Under the pieces are notes generated by a model. That model saw nothing but the letters and a program-made list of their open reading frames with translations, ran no database searches and was not told the DNA's origin. From Neckera pumila (taxonomy: Eukaryota > Streptophyta > Bryopsida > Hypnales > Neckeraceae), in assembly GCA_963969595.1 (NCBI GenBank), contig OZ018408.1:3283823-3347822 (forward strand): a stretch of 64,000 bases of DNA, written 5' to 3'. How positions within the stretch are numbered: position 1 is the stretch's first letter; the number at the start of each line of letters is the position of its first letter. A program made the position numbers and the translations under genes. Below are positions 12,360-24,470 of the stretch, in pieces.

Positions 12360-12790
12360 CAATTTGCTATGAAAAAATGGATTAAAATGGTAGTGTTTCT
12401 TTGGATTCATTTTTTAAGACAAATTAGCTACATGCTTGAAAATTTTCACATCATTTGGAATTGTACAACATACAGGAAAAAAATAGTAAGTAGAAAGAAG
12501 TAGAGAATGATTCAAAGCACTACATTGCTAAGAATTTAGGTATCAAATTGCAAAAGGTCAATCCCAATGGTCTTAATGTTGTAATGAACATTCTACATTC
12601 TTTGATTTTATTTATTTCCAAAAATATTGAAAATTGAGTTTAATAAAGGACTTCAAAGTTTACCAAGGATTCCATAATTGCCCACAAACAAAAACTCATC
12701 ATATCTTTCATCTCAATAATCAAAATAGAATGATTCAAAGCTTTCCATGCACATGCATTTTTTCTGTAAAACGGACCCTTAGTTCAAAAG
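12360..12790. mobile_element. TTAA-family (subfamily B) internal fragment
   Basis: CATGCTTGAAAATTTTCACA, CATTTGGAATTGTACAACAT and AATAAAGGACTTC blocks match the copies at 30703-31635 and 40663-42820. Termini are missing. It retains one TTAA at the place where the 40663 copy has a nested insertion. Confidence 0.65.
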
Positions 12791-14229
12791 TGATGGGATT
12801 TTTTTGTGAAAATGAGGAGAGAGGGCAGTAAGGGCAAGACTTTTATCATTGACTTTCAAAAATTGAAGTCCCTGGCTGCAATGCTTGAGAAGGCAGGACA
12901 ATAGATTTGTGTTGGGTGGGACAGGGAAAGGAAGACGGACAAGGTATTGGAAGGGGAGCATCGGGGAGCTCAGTCACACTCCCTAAACATGTCAACAGAG
13001 GCTGAAGTTCTGGAGTTGCTGTCCCCAACTGAGGTTCCAATTCGTCACCCGAGACTCACTGTTTTTTTTTTTTTTTTATACTAAGTTTGAGTGTATTTTT
13101 AGTTGCAAAAAGTCCAAAAAAGAGTGTAAGACCAAAATAGGTGTGTCACATACCAATATAGCATTTGGTCCCTTATCAGTAAGTTACCTTCAACTAAATC
13201 CGATTTCCATTTGTAAATAGATATAAATTCAAAATTTCATGTGATTAGACGGATTTATAGTAAACAAGGCTAGAATCACCAAAATCACGTTGTAGGTGAC
13301 TTCTTAGGTCTAGATTTGGTCAAAGGGAATACCGTTGAAGTTATATGTCCATTCCCGGCGGTACATTTCACTTTCCCCATTTTATTGAAGAAATAGTAGA
13401 AATCCCAATTGTTAGACCTGCAGGAGTTACAATGGCAAGACGGACACTTGGGAGGAATCGAGGAATGCAGTATGTTGTTCTTGGGTGGAAATCATGTTTG
13501 GAGACCAACGGCGAAAGCGGTTTGCCAAAATTCTTCCCTATGTAGAAGATTCCCTAGTTACCCGTTTCACAAGGAGAAGACAAGATTTGATTCTCCTATG
13601 ACCTTTGTGCAAAGTAAGAATATAAGCTTTTACATCCTTTGTGGAATTCCATGAGAAATTCCATAAAAAGATTTGGAATTTTCTGACTTACAGAAAATGC
13701 CTTTCCGAATGGTCAACCGCCAAAACTTTGGATGGGAAATTCTTGTAAATTATCCAAGTTGCGGTAAAATCTCACTAAAAAATTAAACTATCTTGTTTTA
13801 TGCTAATAGGATGCCCCAACAAGTTTCAAGACATTCTGATAGCCAGAAGTGTCCAAATCGGCAAGATTCCCCGACAATTGTCAAATTTGAAGAATCTGGT
13901 GGAGTTGACCGGCATTTCGGGAGCATACGGAATTGGAATGGGTTGAAGTTGGGTCTTCCTTACTCCCTTAGACCTTATAAAGAACTTAAGCTAGTTACTT
14001 TTCTTAGATAAGTCAAACTCCAAAGACTGGATTTTTACCCCTTTTTGGTGTTCAGTTAGCACTAAGTATTATTAAGTTTTTGAGGTCAAATTAGAGGATA
14101 GGAGGGCTTGCAAATTAAAAATGGCCTTCTGAAGCCAATGCAATCCGTTTGTGACTTGGAATTGTTCTTCAAAAGTTAGAAATTTGATCCAGCATAGAAA
14201 GTCAAAATTTAGAAGATTAGGATGAAAAT
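12791..14229. other. Lower-AT unique sequence, nothing recognised
   Basis: Several open frames of 60-80 codons overlap here without any recognisable protein. A T-run is at about 13062-13077. Confidence 0.4.
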
Positions 14230-16420
14230 CTCAAGTGATAAGATTACTAGAAGAAAAAAAGAGGGGAGTGAGCACCCTTGGAAATGTATATAAGGGACTC
14301 ACTTTTCTCTCACAAACACCCCTTGGGCCATTATTTTGGCTTTCAAAACACGTTGGTCCATTTATTTGGACTTTTTTGGCCATTTTTGAGCCAAAAGTTG
14401 TAAACGCATGTTTTTGGAGCTTTTTTAGCTCCATTATTGCTAATTTTCAAGCTTTCTTTGAAGGACATTGGGGTCCCTTCAAAGATTGTCTTTGTCTTTG
14501 GATTTTTGACTAAAATACTAACTTGGCCTTTTGTTATAGTACATTGAAGTTGTTTTTACTAACCCTTGTACTAATCCTAGTCCCCCCCTTCACACCTAGG
14601 CGTATGCCGCTTTGGGGGGCATTCTAGTATTTCATTGAGAACTTGGTGTTCTAACCCATCTCCACTAATGTGTATTTGAGTTTTAGTATTGACTAACCAA
14701 GTGTGCTTAGCCCTTGTAGAGTTGTACTAACCTACCTTTGTCTTAAGTTATTCTAAGTTTCTTGCAAACTTTTGCATACGGCAAAGCTTTGACTTTGCTT
14801 TGTTTGAATTGTTTAGAAGTTTGGAGATTTCCTAGAATACGGCGAAGCTTTGATTTTGCTTTGTTCGACAACCCTCCCAAAAAAATTAGAATACCAAGAG
14901 TTGTTTTCCTTTCTCCCTTAGCTCAGTGTATTAGACAAATTAGTTTTTTGTTTATTAGAACACCCAAAGTCCAAAAATTAGACAAAAAAACCGAACTGTG
15001 CAAAGGACCGGACTGTGCAAAGGACATGCTGGGCCAAGGATGTGCTGTGCAAAGGACGGGCAATACACAGACTGCCCCGCCAACCAGCCGCCGCCACGTA
15101 GAGGCGCCACGCAGCAGGGCCAAGGGCCGCGGCAAGGGGAGCCCGTGACTGTGCTGCTCCCGACCAAGGGGCTGGACTGCTCCGAACTGGTTTTACAAAC
15201 TTTGCCGAATTGGTTCCAAAACACTCTGCCAAATTAGTTCCAAAAACTCTCTTATGAAAAAAAACTCTTCCTTTTAAGAACAAATCAAAAGAATAAACGA
15301 AAATTTTGTCACTTTGTCAACCACCTAATCTTGCCTCTTGAAACTAAAATTTTTTAGTAGTCTAGGAAGATAGAGGAAAATAGAAGTAGGATTAGTAGGA
15401 GGGAAATTAAGAAGGTAGGGGGGTGAAGAATCTCAATTTGCAACGTTTCCATTGCAAAAAAGAGGCTCAAAACCCATAGGAAGTAGAACACTTGGAACTT
15501 TCAAAACCACCTTGAAAATTGAAAGAGATGAAGTGACAATTTAGGAGTTTGAAGAAAATTTAGGAAGAGATAGGATTAGGTGGAAATCTAGGAAAAAAAA
15601 TTAGAACTTGGATAGAATAATAATTGACCCAGGAGTTGAAAAGTCAATAATTATTTGGGAGTTGACTTCAATTATATTATTCCAAGACTAGTCAACCTTT
15701 GGAATATTTAAATAATTGAAGTAGAATAGTACCAAAAGAAAAGGAAGGAGAAGCAATAGAAAGAAAAAGAAGAAGTAGGGAAGAATTAGGAAATTTGTAT
15801 TAAACACCTATTTTCAAGCGGTGAGCAAAATTCCAAGATAGCCCCCAAAATGGCGGACCGGGAATATCTCAAGGAGCTACTCTAGAACACCGCGGATGAA
15901 GGGCAACTTGAGGTAAATTATTAAGCACTCCCCCTTCTTTTTAATTGTTTAGATTAGCATTTTTAACACTTAGCCAAAGTTGGAGACCGATTCAGAGCAT
16001 CAAACCTAGAACTTTTCTCAAATTTAGATTTTGAAACTTGTAAACTAGGATTAGGGCTTTCCAAAACCATCTTATACTTAAGATTTAGAGTTAAAACGAG
16101 TGAGATATAGAGGAATGAAGTTTATGACCTAATTCGGATGAAAAGTGATTAGGAGATAAACAAGACGAGTTAAATATAATTACGTAATTTATGGTGAATA
16201 CTATTAAACATGCTCAATTTTTATTAGTGACAATTACTTGCTTACAAACTTGACGGTACAAGCACTCATTTCCAATCAAGCATCCCCCATCCAATCATGA
16301 AAATATGTAGGTACAAGTCTCTTGAATTTAATGCATGCATACATGAATGGAAAAAATGGTTTAGATTGCATCATGCAATTGTAGTTTATAAATCTGTATC
16401 AAATTTGTAAGGTGGTTTTG
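14230..16420. other. GC-richer island with internal duplications, possible retroelement or gene relic
   Basis: Holds a TATA-like GTATATAAGGG (about 14286-14296); two ATACGGC(A/G)AAGCTTTGA units about 65 bp apart (14776 and 14838); repeated CTGTGCAAAGGAC motifs (14996-15060); and a GC-rich stretch 15056-15190. At about 15850 an ATG opens eleven codons beginning MADREYLKELL before a stop. No terminal repeats, primer site or reverse transcriptase recognised. Nature unknown. Confidence 0.35.
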
Positions 16421-16422
16421 GT

Positions 16423-17329
16423 TTAACCCCTAAAGGACCAAGGTGATTTTCCAATCAAAATCACTCAAAAGAACTTTTATTGCAAAGAGAAGAGAACTTT
16501 ACAAATTTTTTTTCTTTCTATATCCAATAGTGAGATCTTATACTTGACTAGTATATAAATATATGGAAGAAATTTTAGAAACTTTGACCATGTAGAGTGT
16601 AAGATATATGCATTTAAAGTGAAGAAAACTAGTTTTTTTGCACCTTGCTTGATTAGATTATTTGGCTTTGAATCTTTTTAGATCCAATTTTTGCACTAAT
16701 GATTTTGATTTTCTACTTATTTTTGTTAAGTAATTGAGTTGAGAATCTACCAAAAAAATTTAGGAAAAAAAGCACTTAATTGTCACTTATTAAAAAATTA
16801 TTAAGTAGAAGTGGTTTCAAGATTAAAGAAAAAACTAAATTGTTAATAGCTTTTAGATGGAACTAAATCACAATAATTCCAATAGTGTGATTATTCTAGC
16901 AAGAAAATGTAACCTTGTCTAAATTATTTTTTTTTTAATTCTAAATATTGCACTCAAAAATGAACTCTGCAAGTTATTTTTTCATAATCAAGAAGATGCT
17001 TTGATTGCCCAAAATACTAAGATTGTCCATAACTTTTTCATTATTAGTCCAAATTGAATGAAACAAAACTTCACATGTAGACAAATATATCATCTTTGAG
17101 AATAAAATTTGAAAAAAAATTATTTTGACTTTTTGTGATTTTTTTTTGCTGCCCGCCGAATTCAATCTTTGCTTATTGTGCCATAACCTTTGCAAATATA
17201 TTTACAAAGCTCTTGCAAAAATACACAACCTCAAAAAATCACTAAAATTATCACTAAAATTTGAGACAGTAGGAACCTACCCGGATCCAAATTGTCCCAT
17301 GAGGGGACAAATGATCCTTTAGGGGTTAA
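16423..17329 (-). mobile_element. TTAA-family TIR element, full length (907 bp)
   Basis: Ends TTAACCCCTAAAGGACCA and GATCCTTTAGGGGTTAA, with the GGGACAA hairpin near the right end, so reversed relative to 2442-3352. TTAA on both sides. Confidence 0.85.
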
Positions 17330-17339
17330 AATATGTTTA

Positions 17340-18450
17340 AGAATAGATGCCAAATTCTTCAAAGAACTATTTTTCTAATTTTTTGTATAAAAAAATGGAG
17401 AACCTTGAAGGATAGTTTTATTTCTAGCAGCCACAAAAAATTCTTTTTTTGAAAATAATTAAATATTTGGAATAGATGTCGTGATATTGTCTTTTGTTTA
17501 TGTTAGTGTATCTACACTGATTCAAGAATTGCAATTCTTTTTTCCAAAATAATTAATGATTTTCAATTGTCAAGTTGTTAGAAATAATCTCATGTATCTA
17601 GTCTACACCAAATAAGGTATGAGTCAAAAGTTATGAGGAGTTTTAGTTTGTAGGTAGTTATGGTTTTCAAAGACTCCATACCTACCCTCAAACTATTCCA
17701 AAGATATTCCAAAAGTCTCAATATAGTTTTTTTAATTCAATATTAGTAGTTCAAACAATGTGAGTTATGAGGATTCAAAGCCTATCTAGTTACGCTAGGA
17801 GCAAAAAACTCATTTTTTTCACTTTCAATGCTTATATCTTGTGATTGATATAAAATACGCCAGCCTATTGTGGTCAGATGACCCATAGTAGACACCTAAT
17901 GACCCCATGACAATTTTTTTGGCCACAATCAATGTCTAACCTGACATCAATGGAGTGATTAGTGACCTCATTAGGAACACCTGCTTTTTCAATGTAAATC
18001 ATTGTAGGAAGTGACTTTTTATGGCCTTCTACATTAGAAATTATTGTGACCACTTTAGGTGATTAAGAAGAGCATATTGGATACACTTTTTGTTGGTTAT
18101 GGAGTAGTCTATTGACTCTTTGGATAGATCACTTCAAAAATCTGTAACAAATTCATACTTTGTTTGAAAAATATAATTTCAATTGCTCTAACTATTTCTC
18201 ACACTTGTCTTCATGTGGGAAAAAGATTGAAAACTTTCAGCAATGGCATGAAAGTAGACTCCAAAGTTGACCTCAATGGGCTGGTTTACCTTAGTCAAAA
18301 TTTCTGAAAAAAATTCTAGACATTTTCATATTAATCTAGTGCAAGACCCTATAGTTGGATATGCAAAAGAAGCAAATATTTTAAAAAATTGTTGTTTGCA
18401 TTAAATATGTGCTTTTCTACAAAAAAATGACATTGGAACTGAAGGGGGTA
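17340..18450. mobile_element. Degraded TTAA-family (subfamily B) fragment with an inserted TIR element
   Basis: Blocks such as GAGTCAAAAGTTATGAGGAG and AATTCTAGACATTTTCATAT match subfamily B copies. It is split at about 17860 by an insertion that ends near 18292. Confidence 0.5.
17859..18294. mobile_element. TIR element (CCAGCCTATTGTGGTCA ends) inserted in a TTAA-family fragment
   Basis: Left GCCAGCCTATTGTGGTCAG and right TTGACCTCAATGGGCTGGT are inverted copies. It interrupts the conserved run between the CTTATATCTTG and AAAATTTCTGAAA blocks of the host repeat. The duplication length is not clear. Confidence 0.55.
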
Positions 18451-18519
18451 CCAACCATGCTTCACCATTGTTAGAGTACATTCCTGTATACATCAACCAC
18501 TCCTAATTCCCGTCCCGTT

Positions 18520-18775
18520 CAATCGGCGGGAAACTTCTGTGCCGTAATCTCCGATTACGCGGGCAAAACCGTGTAATCGGGGATTACGGATTTTTCATCC
18601 GGCTCATCGTTTCATCCAATTTTATCTCCTCTTTCAGTCGTGATTTACGTCGGGCAATACCCTTATTGTCAGGCATTGCGTCAAATAATCAGCCTTCCTC
18701 ATCGAGATCCACCCTCCTTGCCGGCTGATTATTTGGCGCAATGCCCTCCTCTGCAAGCATTGCCCTATACATAAG
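18520..18775. repeat. GC-richer hairpin pair
   Basis: First hairpin (about 18541-18589): CCGTAATCTCCGATTACGC faces GTGTAATCGGGGATTACGG. Second (about 18652-18770): GGCAATACCC and CATTGCGTCAAATAATCAGC face GCTGATTATTTGGCGCAATG and GCATTGCCC. Neither looks like a known RNA. Confidence 0.65.
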
Positions 18776-19684
18776 GTACTGGATTTGACTACTGTACAAG
18801 AAACAAATACTTAGATGCTTGAATGTTCCTCATGGACAAGAACAATTGCATTGATTTCATGGTTCCTTCAATAAGTGGAACACAATGACAGAATCATTTT
18901 TTCAAGGGAAGAAAGTCTGCAATTGTTTTAAAAAAAGCTGACATGTCATTAGAAAGTCTTTACTTGTTTCCTCATCACAGCTACACAGCTACACCCCAAT
19001 GGAGACATCAAAACCTTCCAAAACTGATTGCATCCAGCTCTCCAAAGAGGGTTGATCCATGCACACACAATCGTTGCCCCGTGACACAGGCAGCCCTTTT
19101 TGTGCACTTTTTGAGAAAGTGCCAGATGGCAATCACTTAAAATTTGGTGAAGCATTGTATATCTACATTCATCCATCTTTTTTAACAGAAACACTTTTCA
19201 ATCATATCCATGCACTTTTACATGCAAATTTAGCAAAATTCATCCACATTTTTATAGAAATGGAAAACATTTGGGAAAAAAGATTATTTTTATTTGGCAA
19301 AAAGTAGAAATTTATTTTGAAATGGTGCTACTTGGCCCCATGGTGCAAAAAAAAAAGGGCTAGCCACAACATTACCCTAGTGCTGGTGAGATTCATGCGA
19401 GGGCATCAAACATGTTGAGGTCTTTTAAATTTCAAAGGAACTATTTTGCAAAAGCACTAGTGCGCTAATGTAGAACAACCCGCTTTTGTTCACTATCCTA
19501 CTTTGACCCCAATATTGTCCAAAACATCATTCAAATTTGGACAATTCTAGAAAAAATTATTGTAACTTAAGACAATGACAGTAGGGTTTTACACTTGCAA
19601 AAAGGTGGTAATAGAGATAGGGGGTGCATGTTAGAGATAGGATCATTTCAACCACCTTTGAGCTTGGAAACAACGTATGGCAAC
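18776..19684. other. Nothing recognised
   Basis: A stretch near 18940-19300 is open for about 80 codons but resembles no protein I know. Confidence 0.4.
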
Positions 19685-20010
19685 TTGAACTTCTATAAGA
19701 GCCATTGGATATATGGGAGAGTGGTTATGAGTTGTTTTGAGTAGGATGTTCATGACTCCACTCTATGAATGGTTTTGTAATTTCAAGACTAACCACTTTA
19801 GAAATTCACAAAATTTATAATTTTAATAGGAAAATTATAATTTCATTTGGATTTGATCTGTGAAACAAGCGCACACCTCTAAAAAAATATGTGCCCTTCT
19901 TGGAGTTGGATCCAAGATAATAAGATTGCTAGTTTGCATGATAAAAGGTTTATCTGCGTTATCACATCTCATCACACATTCAAAACAAGTCCAAGAGAAA
20001 AATGTTTTAA
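19685..20010. repeat. Dispersed repeat family E, copy 1
   Basis: Matches 29808-30070: CATTGGATA.ATGG, AGGA.GTTCATGA, AAATTATAATTTTAAT, ATATGTGCCC.TCTT blocks in the same order and orientation. Confidence 0.65.
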
Positions 20011-20373
20011 ATATAAATTTTGACAAAAATTTCCTATTTGGGGGGATTCTAGGATAATTGATAGAATTATTTAAATATTCTTTGGGATTTAGTTTGGATT
20101 AATAATATTATAATTAAACTGTCAATATATAATTAAAATCAAAATATGAAATTATAAAGGGATCTTATGCACCATCAAGACATTTTCATTGTTTGATTGA
20201 TGTATTAATAAATGAGACAAATGAAAAGCTATATAATTATAATCTTCAAGATAGTGATTTGTATCATGCTGAAATTTCAAAAAATTTAAGAACCAATTTA
20301 CACTATTTTTTTCAAATTAGACCCCTCCACCAACTAAGATTTATTATTGATTGACAGAAATGCAATAACAACT

Positions 20374-21314
20374 TTAATCCCTAAAGTTCCAATGCCTTTT
20401 CTTTCATCAAAAAATATTCAAAACAACCATTTCTATTGCAAAGAGCAAAAGACTTTACAATTTATTTTTTCTTGTATTTTACTGCAAGATCTTGTATAAG
20501 ACCAGTATAAAAATGTGTATAAGGAATTTCAAAAACTTTCATCAAATAGATTGCAAGCTATTTGCACTTAAAGATTGAAGAAAACAAATTTTTGAGTACA
20601 TTCCGTGACTAGATTATTTTACTTTGAATCTTTCTAAAATAAAATTTTGAACTAAACATGCTAAATCAATTATTTTTATTGAATATTTGATTTGAAAGTT
20701 TAGAAAAAAAATCCTTAAAAAAACTTAGTTTTTATTATTTAATAAATTGTTAAACAAAAGTAGGTATGCGAGATTGAAGGAAAAACTAAATTGTTAATAG
20801 CTCTAAGATGGAATTAGAACACACAGATCCCAATAGTAAGATTGTTCTAGCAAGCATACTTAACCTTGAAGAACTTTTTTTTTTGAAATTGTGAAAACTG
20901 AGTTCAAAAACAAATTCACTACGTTACTTTTTAAAAAAAATTCTATGATTGCTTGCAAAACAAAAAGCTTCATAACTTTTAGATTATGAATCCAAATGGA
21001 ACAAATGAAAGCTTTTTGTGTGTGTGTACCTTTTTTTTTATGCAGTGGATTCTCCCATTTGCTATAAAAATGAAATAAAATAAAAACTTTTTGTGTTGGC
21101 ATAAATATAATCTATGAGGAAAAAATTTAATTATAGTCTTTGTGGATTTTTCTTTTGCCCAGTCTCCCATGCTTTGACCTTATTGTGGCACACTTTTCCT
21201 TGCAAGCACCGATTGAAATAAATATCATAACTCCTAAAAGCCAATGGGTTTTTCTATCTTAAGAAGAAATCCAATTTTTTTTTCCCAAGGGCATTTTGGG
21301 ACTTTAGAGGTTGA
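20374..21314 (-). mobile_element. TTAA-family TIR element, right end decayed
   Basis: Left TTAATCCCTAAAGTTCCAA; right GGGACTTTAGAGGTTGA, where TTAA has become TTGA. Internal layout as in the other subfamily A copies. Confidence 0.75.
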
Positions 21315-22428
21315 TTTCTAATAAAACTTCATTCAAAATATTAATTATGGTAATATTGTTATATTTTTTAAATTGATGATTTTATTATTTAATTTTGAAA
21401 ACAGATTGATGCTTTGCAACTATCATTGTTGTTAGAATATCTTTTTTTCATGCTTTATTGTTCAAATATTTTATTCCATTCAGAAAAATATTATCAAAGT
21501 TTCCAAGAAAGATAACAACCTAAATGCAATCTAGATTAAAAATAGAAATTGAGACCAAATGATGGGTGACATTTTACAACTTATTGAACAATTCTATTAT
21601 AAGGAAAATGTAGACATCTCTTTCACCCCTTATCCATATTTGATATGATGCTTGAAAATATGAGTATAAATATAAAGGAAGTTTATTGTGATATATGTTA
21701 TTATAAAGAGAGGATTAAAATGGTTTGCTTAAAAATCTATTTTTGCAAAAGAATTTAATTTTAATTTTAATGTGGCATATATTAATGGGTCTATTTACTA
21801 CTCTATAAATCATCAATACGAATGCAAATCTAAAAATCATAGAAAATTGTGTTACTTCTATGTTAAATACATAAAAAATAAGATATTTATTGTTTGGAAT
21901 GGAAATAATTAGGAATAGATGGGGCATTGTTGTATAGATATGAAAGTCCTTTGCTCTTCCAAACTCATGCCAAGAAAAACTCTACCTTGATCGTGTGCAC
22001 TCAACAATTATGCTAACTACAATAGAAACAATGTCTTTGAAAACAAGTATTGCAACCATAGCAAAAATAATTATACAAAAATATGTAGCAAGATAAGAGT
22101 ATAATTTTTTGTACTAAAAAATCAATACAAGTGACCTTATCATAACTTTGGACCTCCTTTAAGTATAATATTTCACCTTTTTCTAAACATTTTCAAGTGA
22201 ACTATAAAAATGTGAGAATTAAAGTTGACTTCCTATGCTTAAGTTTAGCTAGGTTCTCAAATTCCGAATTTTGACATCCCATTGCCGTGCCTTATGCCCC
22301 ACTTGTGTAAATTATTGCATTCTCCTCATATTCTATACATTGATGGTCATTAGAATCATTTGAAAATATTTATTATCTTAATAGCATTATTAGTCATTTA
22401 TAATTCATCAAATCAAGTCTAACAATGA
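21315..22428. other. AT-rich sequence, nothing recognised
   Basis: No supported gene or repeat. Confidence 0.45.
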
Positions 22429-23582
22429 TTAATTCCTAAAGGCCCAAGGCCTTTTTCTTGCCAAAAGACATCCAAAATTGCTATTTTTATAGCAAATAGT
22501 AAAAAAACTGAAAAATGTTTATTTTGCACATCTAACCATAGGATCTTATACCTAATTGGTATGAAAGTTTGTGGAAAAAAGTTCAAAATTTTGACCACAC
22601 AGATTACAAGATATCAGCATTTAAAAAGAAAAAAAATTAAATTTCAGCACATTACGGGACTAGATTTTATGACTTTAAACATTTTTAACTGTCAAATTTT
22701 TCACTACAAAATTTTGAGCTTTAAATGTTTGTAGTGGAGAATTAAGTTGAAAATTTAGCAAAAAACTACAAAAAAATTTAATTTTCATTATTAAAAAAAT
22801 TATTAAGTAGAAGTAGGTATGAATAGAAGGAAAATCTAAAACACTAATATCTTTTATATAGAATTAAAAAACACTAATTCCAGTGGTGAGATTGTTCTAG
22901 CAAAAAAATAAACCATGTGGAACTTTTTTTTTGAAAAATTGTAAAAATTGCATTAAAAAATGAATCCTACAAGTTACTTTTTTCAAAAAGATGCTCTAAG
23001 TGCCCAAAAAACAAGATTGTCCATAATTTTCTCAAAAAAAATCCAAATGGAATGAATCAAAGCTTTTCATATTGACAAAAATATAATCTATAAGAAAAGA
23101 AAAAAAAAAATTTGCCCTTCGAACGTTGTTTTGAGCTTATTTGGGCATAACTTTTTTTTCTAGGCACCAATTGAAAATTGAATTATATTTCCATTAAGCT
23201 TGGTAATTTTTCTATCTTCAAAAATTTTTGGAAAACCTAGACAAAAATTTAGCGTGTAGGTACCTCATTAGATGTTTTTCAGCTCCTTTGAAAGGTTGTG
23301 AGCTCCCTGGGCTGCCAAGGTTGGGGGAATAGCCTCGCAGCAGTCCGCAGCTGCTGCGTGATATGGCAGAATGACTGCCATGTCACCATTTTTTTTTTTT
23401 TTCATTTTAGATTTAAAAAAAAAAAAAAGAGAAAAATAATCTGATAGCAGACGTTTCCGATCTGCCAGGGGAACAACGTCAGGGGAGCAGGCCTAAAACG
23501 GCCCTTTAGTCCCCCCGAATCTCTTCTAATGGCCCAAAATCCTATTTACCCCCCGAAGGGACAATGGGCTTTTAGAGGTTAA
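22429..23582 (-). mobile_element. TTAA-family TIR element with nested CATTAG element
   Basis: Left TTAATTCCTAAAGGCCCAA; right GGGCTTTTAGAGGTTAA. Removing 23266-23531 leaves an ordinary copy of about 890 bp. Confidence 0.85.
23266..23531. mobile_element. CATTAG-family element (266 bp), no target duplication
   Basis: Ends CATTAGATG and CTCTTCTAATG. Host reads GGTACCT directly before and GCCCAAAAT directly after, exactly the uninterrupted GTACCTGCCCAAAA seen in sister copies, so no base was duplicated. GC-rich arms, A/T-homopolymer centre, no gene. Confidence 0.8.
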
Positions 23583-24470
23583 ATCAAGATTGCAACAAAT
23601 TCATATTTCCATAAATAGACACATGTTGGAAAATCCTAATTGCATGCCAATAGTTATAAATGACACTAATTATCCAAGACATTGCCATGTCATTTCGCTG
23701 TCTATTGAAATTGTGTTGAAAAGTGTGTTAATATTTGTTATGACAACATTATTTGTACTAGTAAGTGCATGTGCATGATTACGGATCTAAGTCCCACTTT
23801 AAGCATTATTAGCGAACAATACATGTTTTTTCAGTATAAATTAGACCGTCAAACGATTTTGCCTATTCAAACACAAACACAATAACTTAACATGCAAAGT
23901 TGGAAGACTAGCAATGTACAATACAATAGAGTTAATCGTAAAGTTTGTCCTTTGTTTGTGAACCGGTGTCAAAAGAAGTTTTAACTAAGAATAGTACAAA
24001 CAAACACAACACCAAATTCCATCAGACCTGAATTTGGGTGCTTCAATGAGCTTTGTCTAGTGTTTTTTCCAAACTCCGGCTCCTGGTCCTGCCTTGCGTT
24101 CACTTTACAATTAACTCTAATTTATGTTAATGCTTATAATTTGTATACATTGTGTTTATTATCTACTCAATGCTCATAATTTTTATTCAATTTGAATACC
24201 ACTAGTACATCTAATCCAATTATTCCAATGACTTGACATCATGTTCATGTGACCGACCATTGCAATTGAAAGAGCCTAGAAGAATTACAAATTTTCAAAA
24301 TATATCCAATCACTGCTTCAATCAATGTGGTCTCTCTGAATACACTCATCAATTCTTCAGTTTTTCATATTTTCCATTTGATGTAGGAATGGCAAATGAT
24401 CAGAATTGAAGGATTTTCATTTGTTTCAAAAACAAATAAATAAATAAAACAAAATAAATTTCAGGATTGA
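23583..24470. other. Nothing recognised
   Basis: No supported gene or repeat. Confidence 0.4.

Noticed and set aside
14762..15283. Overlapping open frames in the GC-richer island
   Set aside because: Three or more frames are open at once because of GC-rich repeats; none has recognisable domains.
23266..23531. Helitron identity for the CATTAG family (Helitrons also make no duplication)
   Set aside because: Helitrons lack terminal inverted repeats and end in TC...CTRR; these have clear inverted ends and do not insert between A and T.
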